Assembly (NCBI GenBank): GCA_963726335.1
Contig: CAVSCD010000011.1
Location: 806,001 to 870,000 of the forward strand
Direction of reading: 5' to 3'
Origin: CAVSCD01 sp963726335
GTDB lineage: Bacteria > Acidobacteriota > Aminicenantia > Aminicenantales > UBA8522
Length of the DNA: 64,000 bases
The stretch's first letter is position 1. Each line of letters begins with the position of its first letter. The translations under genes were made by a program, and so were the position numbers. This document shows, piece after piece, positions 1-7,789 of the stretch. The notes beneath the pieces were generated by a model. The model saw only the letters and a list, made by a program, of their open reading frames with translations, was not told the DNA's origin and did not search any database.

Positions 1-355
1 TCTCCCCGATCCGGCAGGAGATGTTGCCGCCGTTGCCGTCGACGTAGGAACGCATCCAGAGCTTATGCCCGGCGGCGACGATCTCGTCCTTGAGGGCCTT
101 CGCCTCGGCGGAGGAAAAGACGGCCTCGGGAGATCCCGGTGAGGTGAAAGAGGAACCCGCCGGTCCCGCGCCGCCCGCCGGGCTCGGACGGCCCTCACGG
201 ACGATGGTCAGGCCGGCGATCGCCGCGGTGTCGCAGGCGATGGAGGTGACGACCGCGTCGCCGTCGGCCACGATCTCCGTGTAGCCGTCGCGGGCCGCTT
301 GGCCGACGATCTGGCCCGAGATGACGTTGGTGCCGCGCAAGTGGAGCTGTTTCAT
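1..355 (-). CDS. Class II aldolase family protein, microcompartment-associated (partial, 5' end only)
   Basis: First 118 codons of a class II aldolase/adducin-family enzyme; the gene continues past the left edge. In sugar-degrading microcompartments this enzyme splits fuculose- or rhamnulose-1-phosphate into dihydroxyacetone phosphate and lactaldehyde. The only family signature inside the window is DGNGGNISCR near residue 105, the phosphate-binding loop. Residues 1-55 lie before the usual fold and resemble the EutQ amino terminus (VVTSIACDTAAIAGLTI against the EutQ ITPEAREVAELLGF pattern). Residues 56-80 are a Gly/Pro/Ser-rich linker. The ATG is 4 nt after the stop of the preceding shell gene, so it is the last visible gene of the operon. 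The substrate is inferred from context. Confidence 0.75.
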   Translation of the reverse strand, partial: MKQLHLRGTNVISGQIVGQAARDGYTEIVADGDAVVTSIACDTAAIAGLTIVREGRPSPAGGAGPAGSSFTSPGSPEAVFSSAEAKALKDEIVAAGHKLWMRSYVDGNGGNISCRIGE

Positions 356-359
356 GATT

Positions 360-653
360 TTAATCCGTTGGTCGATATGTCACCGCGTCGATGATGCCGC
401 TGACGTAGGCGTCGACCGGCGCGCCGGCCGGAAGCCAGGGGTTCGAGGCTTCCCGCCCCTCCTCGAAGCAGACCGTCTGCCCGGTTCCCGCCCCCAGGTG
501 ATCGGCGGCGACGACCTCCCGGCCGCCGCCCCGCGAGTTCCCGGCCTTCAGGTTGTCCGCCGTCACCGGCTCGACGATCAGGTAGCGGGTGCCTTCCATG
601 ACGGCGAGTCCCCGGCTCAAGACCACGGTGCCCTTGACGATGCCCAGCCTCAT
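360..653 (-). CDS. BMC-P pentameric shell protein (EutN/CcmL family)
   Basis: 97-residue vertex protein of the microcompartment shell. The EutN/CcmL fold is recognisable from the start (MRLGIVKGTVVLSR), the central region and the C-terminal GIIDAVTY strand. Pentamers of this family cap the vertices of the icosahedral shell. A loop at about residues 40-65 (SRGGGREVVAADHLGAG) is Gly-rich. It overlaps the preceding BMC-P gene by 4 nt (ATGA), so the two are translationally coupled. It is one of three BMC-P paralogues here; several per locus is common in aldolase-type microcompartments. Confidence 0.85.
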   Translation of the reverse strand: MRLGIVKGTVVLSRGLAVMEGTRYLIVEPVTADNLKAGNSRGGGREVVAADHLGAGTGQTVCFEEGREASNPWLPAGAPVDAYVSGIIDAVTYRPTD

Positions 654-937
654 CCGCGTTCTCCGGAGCCCGGTGGCGTCCGGCCGTCGACGATTCCCAC
701 GGCCGTCAGGCGCGCCGGCGCCGTCTTGTAGCCCGTGAGCGTTCGGACGAGGTCGCCGTCCGTCGAGACCAGGACGAGGTCCCCCAGGCCGGCGCCGACG
801 GCGTCGAGGACCACGATCGGCTCGCCGGTCCGCGAGCCGTCGGGCTCCGAGCGCCGGGCGACGAGGAGTTTTCGGCCCCGGAGGCTCTCGTGGCTGACCG
901 TCGCCACCGCCGTGCCCTCGATTTTCGCCAGGTACAT
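650..937 (-). CDS. BMC-P pentameric shell protein (EutN/CcmL family)
   Basis: 95-residue EutN/CcmL-type vertex protein. It begins MYLAKIEGTAVATVSHESL and carries the family's GAGLGDLVLVSTDGD turn followed by a TAVGIVDGR strand. The C-terminal tail (TPPGSGERG) is short and flexible. It sits 13 nt after the aldehyde dehydrogenase gene and overlaps the next BMC-P start. Divergence from the other two BMC-P copies suggests different vertex positions or partner contacts, which the sequence alone cannot assign. Confidence 0.87.
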   Translation of the reverse strand: MYLAKIEGTAVATVSHESLRGRKLLVARRSEPDGSRTGEPIVVLDAVGAGLGDLVLVSTDGDLVRTLTGYKTAPARLTAVGIVDGRTPPGSGERG

Positions 938-950
938 GGATCTCTATTCC

Positions 951-2408
951 TCAGAAAAAGTCGTACCGGCCGCCGATCACCATCTGTCTCTGACGGGTGA
1001 AGGTCAGAGGCGTCGTCACGCCCTCGCCGGTGGCCGTGGCGATGCTGTAGCTTAGGTACCCGGGGCCGTCCACACCGAGCGCCGCGGTGCAGGGCGCGTT
1101 CCGGATGAACAGCGTGGTCCCCATCAGCCGGGCCATCCGCCGGGCCGTTTCATCATTCCGGGTATGGATGAGGGCCGAATGCCGGTAACCGTGTTCCGCC
1201 CTCAGGGCGGCCGCGATCGCGGCGTCGACGTCTCTCACCCGGACGACCGGCAGGAACGGCATCATTTGTTCCTCCCGGACGAAGACATGATCCTCGCCGG
1301 TCTCCCCGAACAGGAGGTCGACGTTATCTCCAACCGTCAAGCCCGCCGCCCGGCCCAGAAAAGCGGGGCTCCGGCCGATGTATTCGCGGTTCACGTGGAG
1401 CTCGCCGGACTTCTTGTCGGGCAGGAACGCGGCCTCGGTCAGTCGCCCGATCTGGCGCTGGTCAAGCTCGACCGCGCCCGCCCGGCGCATGGCCGCCATG
1501 AACTCCTCCGCGACGGCCTCGACGACGAAGACTTCTTTGTCGCCGATGCACAGGAGGTTGTTGTCGAAGGCCGCGCCGAAAATGATATGCTTGACGGCCG
1601 AGGGGAGGTCGGCGGTCTCGTCGACGACGACGGGGGGATTGCCCGGCGCCGCCGCGATGACCCGCTTGCCCGCCCGCATCGCCACCCTGACCACCTCCGG
1701 TCCGCCCGTGATGGTCAGGAGGGCGACGCCGGGATGTCGGAAAAGCTCGCCGGCCGCCTCGATCGAAGGCTTGGCCATGACCGTGATCAAGTTCTCCAGG
1801 CCGGTCTTGGCCTTGATGCGCCGGTTGATCTGCTGCAGCGCGTAGGTCAGGCAGCGGGCGGCCGCGGGGTGCGGTGAAAAGACGGCCGTGTTGCCCGCGG
1901 CGATGATGTTGATGGCGTTTCCGGCCATGGTCGGGATGCTGTGCGTCGCCGGCGTGACCATCCCGATGACGCCGAAAGGCGCGGCGGCGATGAATTCCGT
2001 TCCGGCGTCCCCGACCCGGACGCTCGTCCGCAGGGCCTCGACCCCGACCACCCTGGACAGGATGGTCAGCTTCTGGATCTTGTGGTCCTCCCGGCCGAGG
2101 CGGGTCTCCTGAAATTCCAGGCGGGCCAGCTCCGCGGCGTTCTCCACGCAATAACCCTTGATGATGTCGACGATGACGCCCCGCTGCTCGAGCGACAGGG
2201 CGGCGAGCTTCGGCTGGGCCCTGCCCGCGGCGGCCACGGCGTCGTCGACCGCGGGGAACACTCCGTCCGCACCCGTCCGCAGGTCCCGGTCTAACCCCGG
2301 GATTTCCCTCGGGCCGCCCGCGTCCGCCTCGGCGGTCAACCGGCGCACGACCTCGGCAACGACGGCCGTGATATCGAGGTCACGATAGGGAGGTGAAGAA
2401 CTCGTCAT
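951..2408 (-). CDS. CoA-acylating aldehyde dehydrogenase (PduP/EutE-like)
   Basis: 485-residue aldehyde dehydrogenase that converts an aldehyde, here probably lactaldehyde, plus CoA and NAD+ to acyl-CoA inside the compartment. Residues 12-28 (DITAVVAEVVRRLTAEA) form the amphipathic helix expected of an encapsulation peptide, as in PduP. The nucleotide-binding PFGVIGMVTPATHS stretch is at about 144-157. The catalytic cysteine is probably C287 in FDNNLLCIGDKE, the PduP/EutE active-site context. It lies between BMC-P genes in the operon. Length and motifs are normal for the family. Substrate specificity is inferred from the aldolase downstream. Confidence 0.93.
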   Translation of the reverse strand: MTSSSPPYRDLDITAVVAEVVRRLTAEADAGGPREIPGLDRDLRTGADGVFPAVDDAVAAAGRAQPKLAALSLEQRGVIVDIIKGYCVENAAELARLEFQETRLGREDHKIQKLTILSRVVGVEALRTSVRVGDAGTEFIAAAPFGVIGMVTPATHSIPTMAGNAINIIAAGNTAVFSPHPAAARCLTYALQQINRRIKAKTGLENLITVMAKPSIEAAGELFRHPGVALLTITGGPEVVRVAMRAGKRVIAAAPGNPPVVVDETADLPSAVKHIIFGAAFDNNLLCIGDKEVFVVEAVAEEFMAAMRRAGAVELDQRQIGRLTEAAFLPDKKSGELHVNREYIGRSPAFLGRAAGLTVGDNVDLLFGETGEDHVFVREEQMMPFLPVVRVRDVDAAIAAALRAEHGYRHSALIHTRNDETARRMARLMGTTLFIRNAPCTAALGVDGPGYLSYSIATATGEGVTTPLTFTRQRQMVIGGRYDFF

Positions 2409-2432
2409 ATCAGAACGCGCTCCATTCCCCGG

Positions 2433-2729
2433 CTAGGGTTTTTTCAGGGCTTTGCCGTTGACCTCGACCGAATCGACGATCCCGATGATCACGGCGTCGA
2501 CGGGGCTGTCCTTGGTGCACTCGGTCATCCGGGCGGAGCTCCCCTGGGTGAACATGACGAGATCGCCGATGCCGCAGTTCACGCAGTCGACCGCCACGAT
2601 GCTGCTGCCCTGCGGGACAAGCGTTTTCTCCTGGCTGACCTGGGGCTGAATGAGGAGGAGCTTCATCCCCAGGAATTTCGGATGCTTCTGCGAGGCGACC
2701 ACCGTCCCCAAGACTTTGGCTAAGAACAT
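2433..2729 (-). CDS. BMC-P pentameric shell protein (EutN/CcmL family)
   Basis: 98-residue vertex protein and the most canonical of the three BMC-P copies. It begins MFLAKVLGTVVASQKHPKF, has the VDCVNCGIGDLVMFTQGSSAR core turn and ends with a VIIGIVDSVEVNG strand. It starts 22 nt after the BMC-H stop and ends 24 nt before the aldehyde dehydrogenase start. The closely spaced cysteines in VDCVNCG are worth noting, but no metal role is established. Confidence 0.9.
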   Translation of the reverse strand: MFLAKVLGTVVASQKHPKFLGMKLLLIQPQVSQEKTLVPQGSSIVAVDCVNCGIGDLVMFTQGSSARMTECTKDSPVDAVIIGIVDSVEVNGKALKKP

Positions 2730-2751
2730 GGCACCCTTCCTGTCGGTCCGC

Positions 2752-3027
2752 TCACCGCTTCGGGAGCATGCTCTGGATCTCGTCGTGCGGCCGCGACAGG
2801 ACCTGCGAGCTGACGACCTGGCCCATCTCCCGGGCGACGGCCACGCCCGCGTCCAGCGCGGACCTCACGGCGGCCACGTCGCCCTGGATGTAACAGGAGC
2901 ACAGGCCGCTGCCGATCTTCTTCCAGCCGATAAATTCCACGGCCGCCGACTTGAGCATCGCGTCGGCCGCCACGACGAGGGCGGTCAGGCCTTTCGTCTC
3001 GATCATTCCGATCGCCGGTTTTGCCAT
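2752..3027 (-). CDS. BMC-H hexameric shell protein (PduA/EutM family)
   Basis: 91-residue single BMC-domain protein that tiles the shell facets as hexamers. The start (PAIGMIETKGLTALVVAADA) and GDVAAVRSALDAG helix are typical. The pore loop is KKIGSGLCSC. The Cys-Ser-Cys directly after the pore Gly-Ser-Gly is unusual compared with PduA-type pores and may alter redox behaviour or metabolite flux. It follows ackA by 18 nt in the operon. Confidence 0.93.
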   Translation of the reverse strand: MAKPAIGMIETKGLTALVVAADAMLKSAAVEFIGWKKIGSGLCSCYIQGDVAAVRSALDAGVAVAREMGQVVSSQVLSRPHDEIQSMLPKR

Positions 3028-3045
3028 GGTTGCGACTCCTTTATG

Positions 3046-4218
3046 TCAGGACGCCGGGCGTCCCGCCGGTTTCTGCGAATTGATTTCATTTAAGAGTTCC
3101 GCCGCGGCCCGGGCCACGACGATCTCCTCGTTGGTGGCGACGGTCCAGACCTCGGTTGCCGAGCCGTCGGCGGATATCCTCGACTCACCGGCCGCCGAGA
3201 GATTGCGCCGGCCGTCGATGCGGATGCCCAGGGGCTCGAGCCCCCGCAGGACCTCGGCCCTGACCCAGGGCGAGTGCTCGCCGATGCCGCCCGAAAAAGT
3301 GATCACGTCGAGCGTGCCGAGCTCGAGAAGGAAGGCTCCCAGGTGGCGCCGCACGGCGTAGACATAGGCATCGAGGGCGAGGCGGGCCCGCGGATCTCCC
3401 CGGCCCGCCGCGGCCTCGAGGTCGCGCACGTCGCCGCTCGTTCCCGAAAGCCCCGCCAGTCCAGATTCCGTGGACAACAGGCGGGCCATCTCGTCGGGGC
3501 CGAGCGCGTGTTTCTTCATCATGAAGAGCACGGCGAAGACGTCGATATCGCCGACGCGATTATTCTGGGGAATTCCGCTCTGGGGCGTCATGCCGAAGCT
3601 CGTGTCGACGGCCCGGCCGTTCCTGACGGCGGCGAGGCTCGAGCTGCCGCCCAGATGGCAGGAGATTTGGTTGATTTCCTCCCGGCCGAGCAGTCGCCGC
3701 GCCCGTTCGCTCGCGTAGCGATGGCTGGCGCCGTGAAAGCCGAAGCGGCGGATGCCCTCCGCCTCGCGCCAGGACCAGGGCACCGCGTAGACGCAGGCCG
3801 CCTCGGGCAGGCCGGTAAAGAACGCCGTCTCGAACAGGGCCACCGCGGGGACCAGGGGCGCAACGGCCGCGAAGGCCCTCATGGCCGCGACATAAGGCGG
3901 ATTGTGAGCGGGCACCAGGAACGCATACTCTTCCATGGCCTCCAAGACCTCCGGGGTGACGAGGACGGCGCCGGTCAGCCCGCGGGCGTGCACGGCCTTG
4001 AACCCGACCGCGGCGAGCTCGTCCAGCGAGGCCAGGGGTTTTCCCGCGCCGATGAGCGAAGCCAGGCAGCGGTTGATGGCCGCCGGGAAATCGGGGCAGT
4101 CGCCCCCCTCCCGGCCGATCCGCTCGAACCGGCCTTCGGCGAGCACGCGCTCGTCGCCCGTATCGATCAGCCGATACTTGAACGACGTGCTGCCGATATT
4201 CGGCACGAGAATCTTCAT
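3046..4218 (-). CDS. ackA: Acetate kinase, microcompartment type
   Basis: 390-residue acetate/propionate-family kinase that makes ATP from the acyl phosphate released by PduL. Visible motifs are LVPNIGSTSFKYRLID at the start (ASKHA phosphate 1), FGFHGASHRY, a HLGGSSSLAAVRNG adenosine loop, and TFSGGIGEHSPWVR near the C terminus. The segment MTPQSGIPQNNRVGDIDVF differs from the housekeeping AckA pattern and resembles microcompartment-linked acetate kinases. It lies between BMC-H genes, which supports a dedicated role in the fermentation module, not in general overflow metabolism. Confidence 0.92.
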   Translation of the reverse strand: MKILVPNIGSTSFKYRLIDTGDERVLAEGRFERIGREGGDCPDFPAAINRCLASLIGAGKPLASLDELAAVGFKAVHARGLTGAVLVTPEVLEAMEEYAFLVPAHNPPYVAAMRAFAAVAPLVPAVALFETAFFTGLPEAACVYAVPWSWREAEGIRRFGFHGASHRYASERARRLLGREEINQISCHLGGSSSLAAVRNGRAVDTSFGMTPQSGIPQNNRVGDIDVFAVLFMMKKHALGPDEMARLLSTESGLAGLSGTSGDVRDLEAAAGRGDPRARLALDAYVYAVRRHLGAFLLELGTLDVITFSGGIGEHSPWVRAEVLRGLEPLGIRIDGRRNLSAAGESRISADGSATEVWTVATNEEIVVARAAAELLNEINSQKPAGRPAS

Positions 4219-4231
4219 GACGGACGCCGCC

Positions 4232-4513
4232 TCAGGCCTTCCTCTCCACGAGTCCCAAGATGGAGTCGTGGGGCTGCGGGATGACGTGCGCCGCGATCAC
4301 CTCGGCGCCGGCCGCCTTGAGGGTCGCGAGCCCGGCCTCGATCGCCGCCTTGACATTGCCCACCTCGCCCTTGACGACGGTCGTGACATAACCGCCGCCG
4401 ATCTCCACGGTCCTGATCAGGGTCACGTTGGCGGCCTTGCACATGGCGTCGCCGGCCGTGATCAATCCGACCATTCCCCGGATCTCCAACATGCCGATGG
4501 CTTGATTACTCAT
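4232..4513 (-). CDS. BMC-H hexameric shell protein
   Basis: 93-residue single BMC-domain protein. Typical elements are QAIGMLEIRGMVGLITAGDA at the N terminus and GEVGNVKAAIEAG after the pore. The pore loop is VEIGGGYV, with three glycines, which differs from the two other BMC-H copies. The start has a Shine-Dalgarno-like AGAGAGGACC a few bases upstream. It is followed 13 nt later by ackA. Hexameric facet protein by family. Confidence 0.93.
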   Translation of the reverse strand: MSNQAIGMLEIRGMVGLITAGDAMCKAANVTLIRTVEIGGGYVTTVVKGEVGNVKAAIEAGLATLKAAGAEVIAAHVIPQPHDSILGLVERKA

Positions 4514-4561
4514 TCCGGTCCTCTCTTTTTTCGTTCGCCGTTCCGTGACCGCCGTCCGGCC

Positions 4562-4849
4562 TCAGGCCTTCTGGGGCTTGGGTTTCCCCGTGAAAGACTC
4601 GAGATCCTCGTACGGGTTCGGGATCACCTGAGCCGCGACGACCTTGCCGAGTTTTGTCGCGGCCTCGGCGCCGGCGTCGACCGCGGCCTTGACGGCGGCG
4701 ACTTCGCCCTCGAAAAAGGCCGTTACCATGCCCGAGCCGGCCGGCTCCCAGCGGATGAAGTCCACGGCGGCCGTCTTGCAGGCCGTGTCGGCGGCCTCGA
4801 GCATCGGCACAAAGCCGATCGTCTCGATCATGCCCAGCGCTTTTTTCAT
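4562..4849 (-). CDS. BMC-H hexameric shell protein
   Basis: 95-residue single BMC-domain protein starting MKKALGMIETIGFVPMLEAA, with a pore loop EPAGSGMVTAFF and a GEVAAVKAAVDAGAEAA helix. The C-terminal tail (SFTGKPKPQKA) is basic. Its ATG overlaps the pduL stop (ATGA), indicating translational coupling. It is the first of three BMC-H genes in transcription order, and the three differ mainly at the pore. Confidence 0.93.
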   Translation of the reverse strand: MKKALGMIETIGFVPMLEAADTACKTAAVDFIRWEPAGSGMVTAFFEGEVAAVKAAVDAGAEAATKLGKVVAAQVIPNPYEDLESFTGKPKPQKA

Positions 4850-5574
4850 GCACGCACTCCTTTGTTGAAGATATCGCTGACGACGTTGAGTTTCCCTTTG
4901 GCGGGCCTCAGCGAGACCCGGCTGGCCGAGGCGAGATGACAGGCGTTGGCCTCGTCCGTGTCCAGATGGACCTCCAGCTTATAGCTCGGGTCGACGCGGA
5001 CATGCACCCGCCCGAAGATGACGGGCGCGTCGCCCTCGACCACGAGCTCCATGATGTCCTTGTCGGCGACCCCGAACCGGGCCGCGTCGCGGTCGCTCAT
5101 GTGGGCGTGAATGGCCGCCCGGATCACCCCTTGCTTGAGCTCCAGCATCCCGGCCGGTCCCATGAGCCAGGCCCCGGGCGTGCCCTCGATATCGCCCGAC
5201 ATCCGGACGGGCACCTTTTCGATGCCGAGAAGCACGACATCGGTGTAGGCCAGCTCCACTTGCGAATACTCCCTGAGAGGGCCCAGAATGCGCAGCCCTG
5301 TGATCAACCGGCTCTTCGGGCCGATGATCGTCAAGGACTCCGACGCCGCGAAATGGCCCTCCTGGTAGAGCGGCCGCAGGGACGTCAGCTTGGCGCCCGT
5401 CCCGAACAGTGTTTCGAAATCCCTTGGGCACAGGTGAGCGTGGCGCGCCGAGACGTGAACCTTGAGCGGCGAGGCCACCCCGTCGGGGCGGACGGCGTCC
5501 CTACCCTTCCCGAATTCGCCCAGGACCTCGCGGACGACCCTCTCGACGGCGGCCCGGTCCAATGTCATGGCCAT
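4846..5574 (-). CDS. pduL: Phosphate propanoyltransferase PduL (acyl-CoA to acyl phosphate)
   Basis: About 242 residues. PduL moves the acyl group from CoA to phosphate, recycling CoA inside the shell. Residues 4-22 form an amphipathic helix (LDRAAVERVVREVLGEFGK), a likely encapsulation peptide. Zinc-ligand histidines are visible in VSARHAHLCP and AAIHAHMSDRDA, and the C-terminal domain has EVHLDTDEAN. Two further in-frame starts lie at 5580 (ATG) and 5583 (GTG). I chose the ATG at 5574 because AAGGAG lies 8 nt before it, whereas it almost abuts the ATG at 5580. It is coupled to the next BMC-H gene by a 4-nt overlap. Confidence 0.92.
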   Translation of the reverse strand: MAMTLDRAAVERVVREVLGEFGKGRDAVRPDGVASPLKVHVSARHAHLCPRDFETLFGTGAKLTSLRPLYQEGHFAASESLTIIGPKSRLITGLRILGPLREYSQVELAYTDVVLLGIEKVPVRMSGDIEGTPGAWLMGPAGMLELKQGVIRAAIHAHMSDRDAARFGVADKDIMELVVEGDAPVIFGRVHVRVDPSYKLEVHLDTDEANACHLASASRVSLRPAKGKLNVVSDIFNKGVRA

Positions 5575-5586
5575 CGTCATCACTCC

Positions 5587-6147
5587 TTATACGTACTCCC
5601 GGAGCAGCTCGGCCGACGGAGCCGAGATCAGGGCGCTCGCCACGAGCATTCCCGACTCGGCCATGGCCGCCGCCGCCGCGTCCAGGCCGGCCCGGACCTC
5701 TCCCAGCCCGCCGCAGAAAAGCACCAGGCCTTTCCCGCCCATGGCCATGGCCAGGTGGATGCGGAGAAGCTTGACCTCGGCGTTCTTGACGGCCTCGTCG
5801 GCGGCCTCCACGGCGCTGGCCGCCGAGAAGGTCTCGACCGCGCCGAGCGCTCCCGGCAACTCGTTGCCGAGCTCAACCGACAGGCTCAGGGCGGGCAAGA
5901 CGTCGGGATGGAGGTTGCTGATGATCCGGTTCTCGATGATCGTGCCCGCGCCCGCCCGGGTGGCGGCTTCGAGCGAAGCTTTGACCGCGGATACGGAGCC
6001 GGCGACGACGATCAGGAACTTGCCCGAGCAGACCGGCCGGGCGATCAAGATGCTCACGGGCGCCGTTTTCAGGAGCGCGTCCTCGACCTGGTAGCCGAGG
6101 GCGATCGAGCTGAGCTCGAGAATTCCGATGTTGTTGATCTCGTCCAT
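5587..6147 (-). CDS. BMC-T trimeric shell protein, PduT-like (Fe-S pore type)
   Basis: 186 residues with two tandem BMC domains (about 1-90 and 95-182), so it forms pseudohexameric trimers. The first domain (IGILELSSIALGYQVEDALL) closely matches the PduT pattern. Cys40 in RPVCSGKFLIVVAG aligns by pattern with PduT Cys38, which binds a 4Fe-4S cluster at the trimer axis. The gene lies directly after the pduS-like gene, as expected if the two form a path for electrons across the shell. AAGGAAC precedes the ATG. Cluster binding is inferred from the motif. Confidence 0.88.
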   Translation of the reverse strand: MDEINNIGILELSSIALGYQVEDALLKTAPVSILIARPVCSGKFLIVVAGSVSAVKASLEAATRAGAGTIIENRIISNLHPDVLPALSLSVELGNELPGALGAVETFSAASAVEAADEAVKNAEVKLLRIHLAMAMGGKGLVLFCGGLGEVRAGLDAAAAAMAESGMLVASALISAPSAELLREYV

Positions 6148-6157
6148 GTTCCTTAGC

Positions 6158-7450
6158 TCATTCGGCTTCGATCACGACCGCGTCCGCGACCGACAGGACC
6201 CTGCCGTCGATGCTGGCGTGGACGGGAGCGCCGAGTTTTCCTTTCGGGATTTCACCCAGACAATCCCCCTCTTTGACGCGCTGTCCGACCCGGGCCGTCG
6301 GCTCGGCCGCCACGCCCGCGTGCTGGCGAAGCGGAATGCGGACGCACCGCGGGCTCACCCGGACGTCACGCAACGGAGCCTGATCCAGGAGGTTCGCCAG
6401 GCCGAGCTTGCGCACGAGCCGAGACATGGGCAGGAGGCGGCCGAACCGCAGGGGATGCGGCCTGGGGGGCGGCGTGACGGATCGAGGAGGCCCGCTTCCC
6501 GCCGATTTCTTTTTGACGATGGCGCAGATCTCGGCGGGATCGAGGTCCTCGGGGCAGGCGGCCAGGCTGCAGAGGCGGCAGCCGGAGCAATATTCGGCGT
6601 AGAGCGCCGCTCCGTCGTCGGGCAGTCCCAGCCCGAAGCTGCGCATGACGCGGTGCGGCTCGACCGGATGATTCAACAGGTAGCGGGGGCACAGCTCGGT
6701 GCAGAAAGAGCATTGGTCGCAGGCGGCCCGGGCGATCCGCCGGACCGCCTCCGGGCGTCGGGCATACCGGCGGATGAGACCGTGATCCCCGGGGAGAACG
6801 ACCAACCCGGCGGTCGTCTTGGTCACGGGCTCGGAAAGATCGCCGGCGAGCCGGCCCATCATGACGCCGCCGACGAGGACGCCGAAGTCGGGGAGGACGG
6901 CGCCGCCGGCGGCCGCGATGACATCGGCGAACGGCGTGCCGACAGGGACCTCGAGCGTCCGCGGCCTGGCGACCAGCCCGGCCACGGTCAGGAACTTGCG
7001 GGTGACCGGCCGGTCGAGCCCGATATTGACCAGCGTCTCCACGTTGAGGACGACGGCGCCGACGTCTTTGGGCAGGCCGCCCGGGCCGATGATCCGTCCC
7101 GTGACCTCATAGACCAGGACAAACTCATCGCCCGCGGGATAGACATCGTCAAGGGGCTGAACCGAGACTGCGGCCGGGCAGCGTCCGGCGAGGCCGGCGA
7201 TGAGATCGCCGTGCTTTTTCTTGATCCCGATGATCCCGCGGCGGGCCGAGACGCGCTTCATGGCCGCGGCCAGCCCGGCGAAGAATTCATCGGGGCGGTG
7301 GGCCAGCAACTCCTGGTCCTTATGGATGAGGGGCTCGCATTCGGCGGCATTGACGATGAGCGTATCGACGGTCGCGGCGAGCTTGACCGAGGAGGGGAAC
7401 CCGCCGCCCCCGCAGCCGACCACGCCGTGCTCGAAGATGACGTCGATCAT
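6158..7450 (-). CDS. pduS: PduS/RnfC-like flavin and Fe-S electron-transfer protein
   Basis: About 430 residues. The N terminus has the RnfC/Nqo1-type glycine-rich flavin/nucleotide loop VVGCGGGGFPSSVKL (about residues 9-23). The middle carries two 4Fe-4S motifs, CDQCSFCTELCP and CSGCRLCSLAACP. The C terminus (about 350-430) is a barrel-like domain with GAPVHASIDGRVLSV. In Pdu systems PduS moves electrons between NADH and cobalamin or other acceptors. The frame extends upstream, but the ATG at 7450 is chosen because the conserved fold begins there and a promoter -10 box ends 8 nt before it. First gene of the operon. Confidence 0.88.
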   Translation of the reverse strand: MIDVIFEHGVVGCGGGGFPSSVKLAATVDTLIVNAAECEPLIHKDQELLAHRPDEFFAGLAAAMKRVSARRGIIGIKKKHGDLIAGLAGRCPAAVSVQPLDDVYPAGDEFVLVYEVTGRIIGPGGLPKDVGAVVLNVETLVNIGLDRPVTRKFLTVAGLVARPRTLEVPVGTPFADVIAAAGGAVLPDFGVLVGGVMMGRLAGDLSEPVTKTTAGLVVLPGDHGLIRRYARRPEAVRRIARAACDQCSFCTELCPRYLLNHPVEPHRVMRSFGLGLPDDGAALYAEYCSGCRLCSLAACPEDLDPAEICAIVKKKSAGSGPPRSVTPPPRPHPLRFGRLLPMSRLVRKLGLANLLDQAPLRDVRVSPRCVRIPLRQHAGVAAEPTARVGQRVKEGDCLGEIPKGKLGAPVHASIDGRVLSVADAVVIEAE

Positions 7451-7458
7451 GTGTAGAT

Positions 7459-7487
7459 AAAATAGATGGTATGGACGATTTTTACAA
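7459..7487 (-). promoter_or_regulatory. Sigma-70-type promoter of the microcompartment operon (leaderless geometry)
   Basis: Read on the minus strand: TTGTAA, 17-nt spacer, TATTTT, then only 8 nt (ATCTACAC) to the ATG of the pduS-like gene. No Shine-Dalgarno fits in that gap, so transcription would begin at or within a base or two of the start codon. Confidence 0.6.
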
Positions 7488-7760
7488 GTCCCCCATGAAA
7501 GCCGGGGCCGGAGCTGACGGCGAGCCGCCGGCGGTCGCCCCCCATAACCCCTTTGGGTGAGAGGGCAGGGGGCAATATCACCTTCAGAATCCTCGGGGGG
7601 GGTGATTGACCCTCCCATATGCCGAGGGCATCATGGGGCCGTCCTGAAAGAGAACCGTAGGCGTAGAGGAGATTTTCGGGTTCGATGCGAGAATTCGTGA
7701 CACAATGCGGCGTCTATTTTACAGGAAGGGTCAATGTTGACGGAAATTGTCATTAATTTG

Positions 7761-7789
7761 TTGACAACTTTTGTCAGTTCATCTATTTT
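7761..7789 (+). promoter_or_regulatory. Sigma-70-type promoter of the pil operon with overlapping inverted repeat
   Basis: TTGACA (7761-7766), 17-nt spacer, TATTTT (7784-7789), 17 nt before the pilB ATG. The -35 box is part of an inverted repeat TGACA-ACTTT-TGTCA, with a second TGAC-N7-GTCA repeat just upstream. A regulator bound there would cover the -35 region. Confidence 0.6.

Noticed and set aside
7451..7618. Extended 56-residue N terminus of the PduS-like protein
   Set aside because: It is low-complexity, runs through the promoter region and precedes the conserved fold; ATG at 7450 is better.
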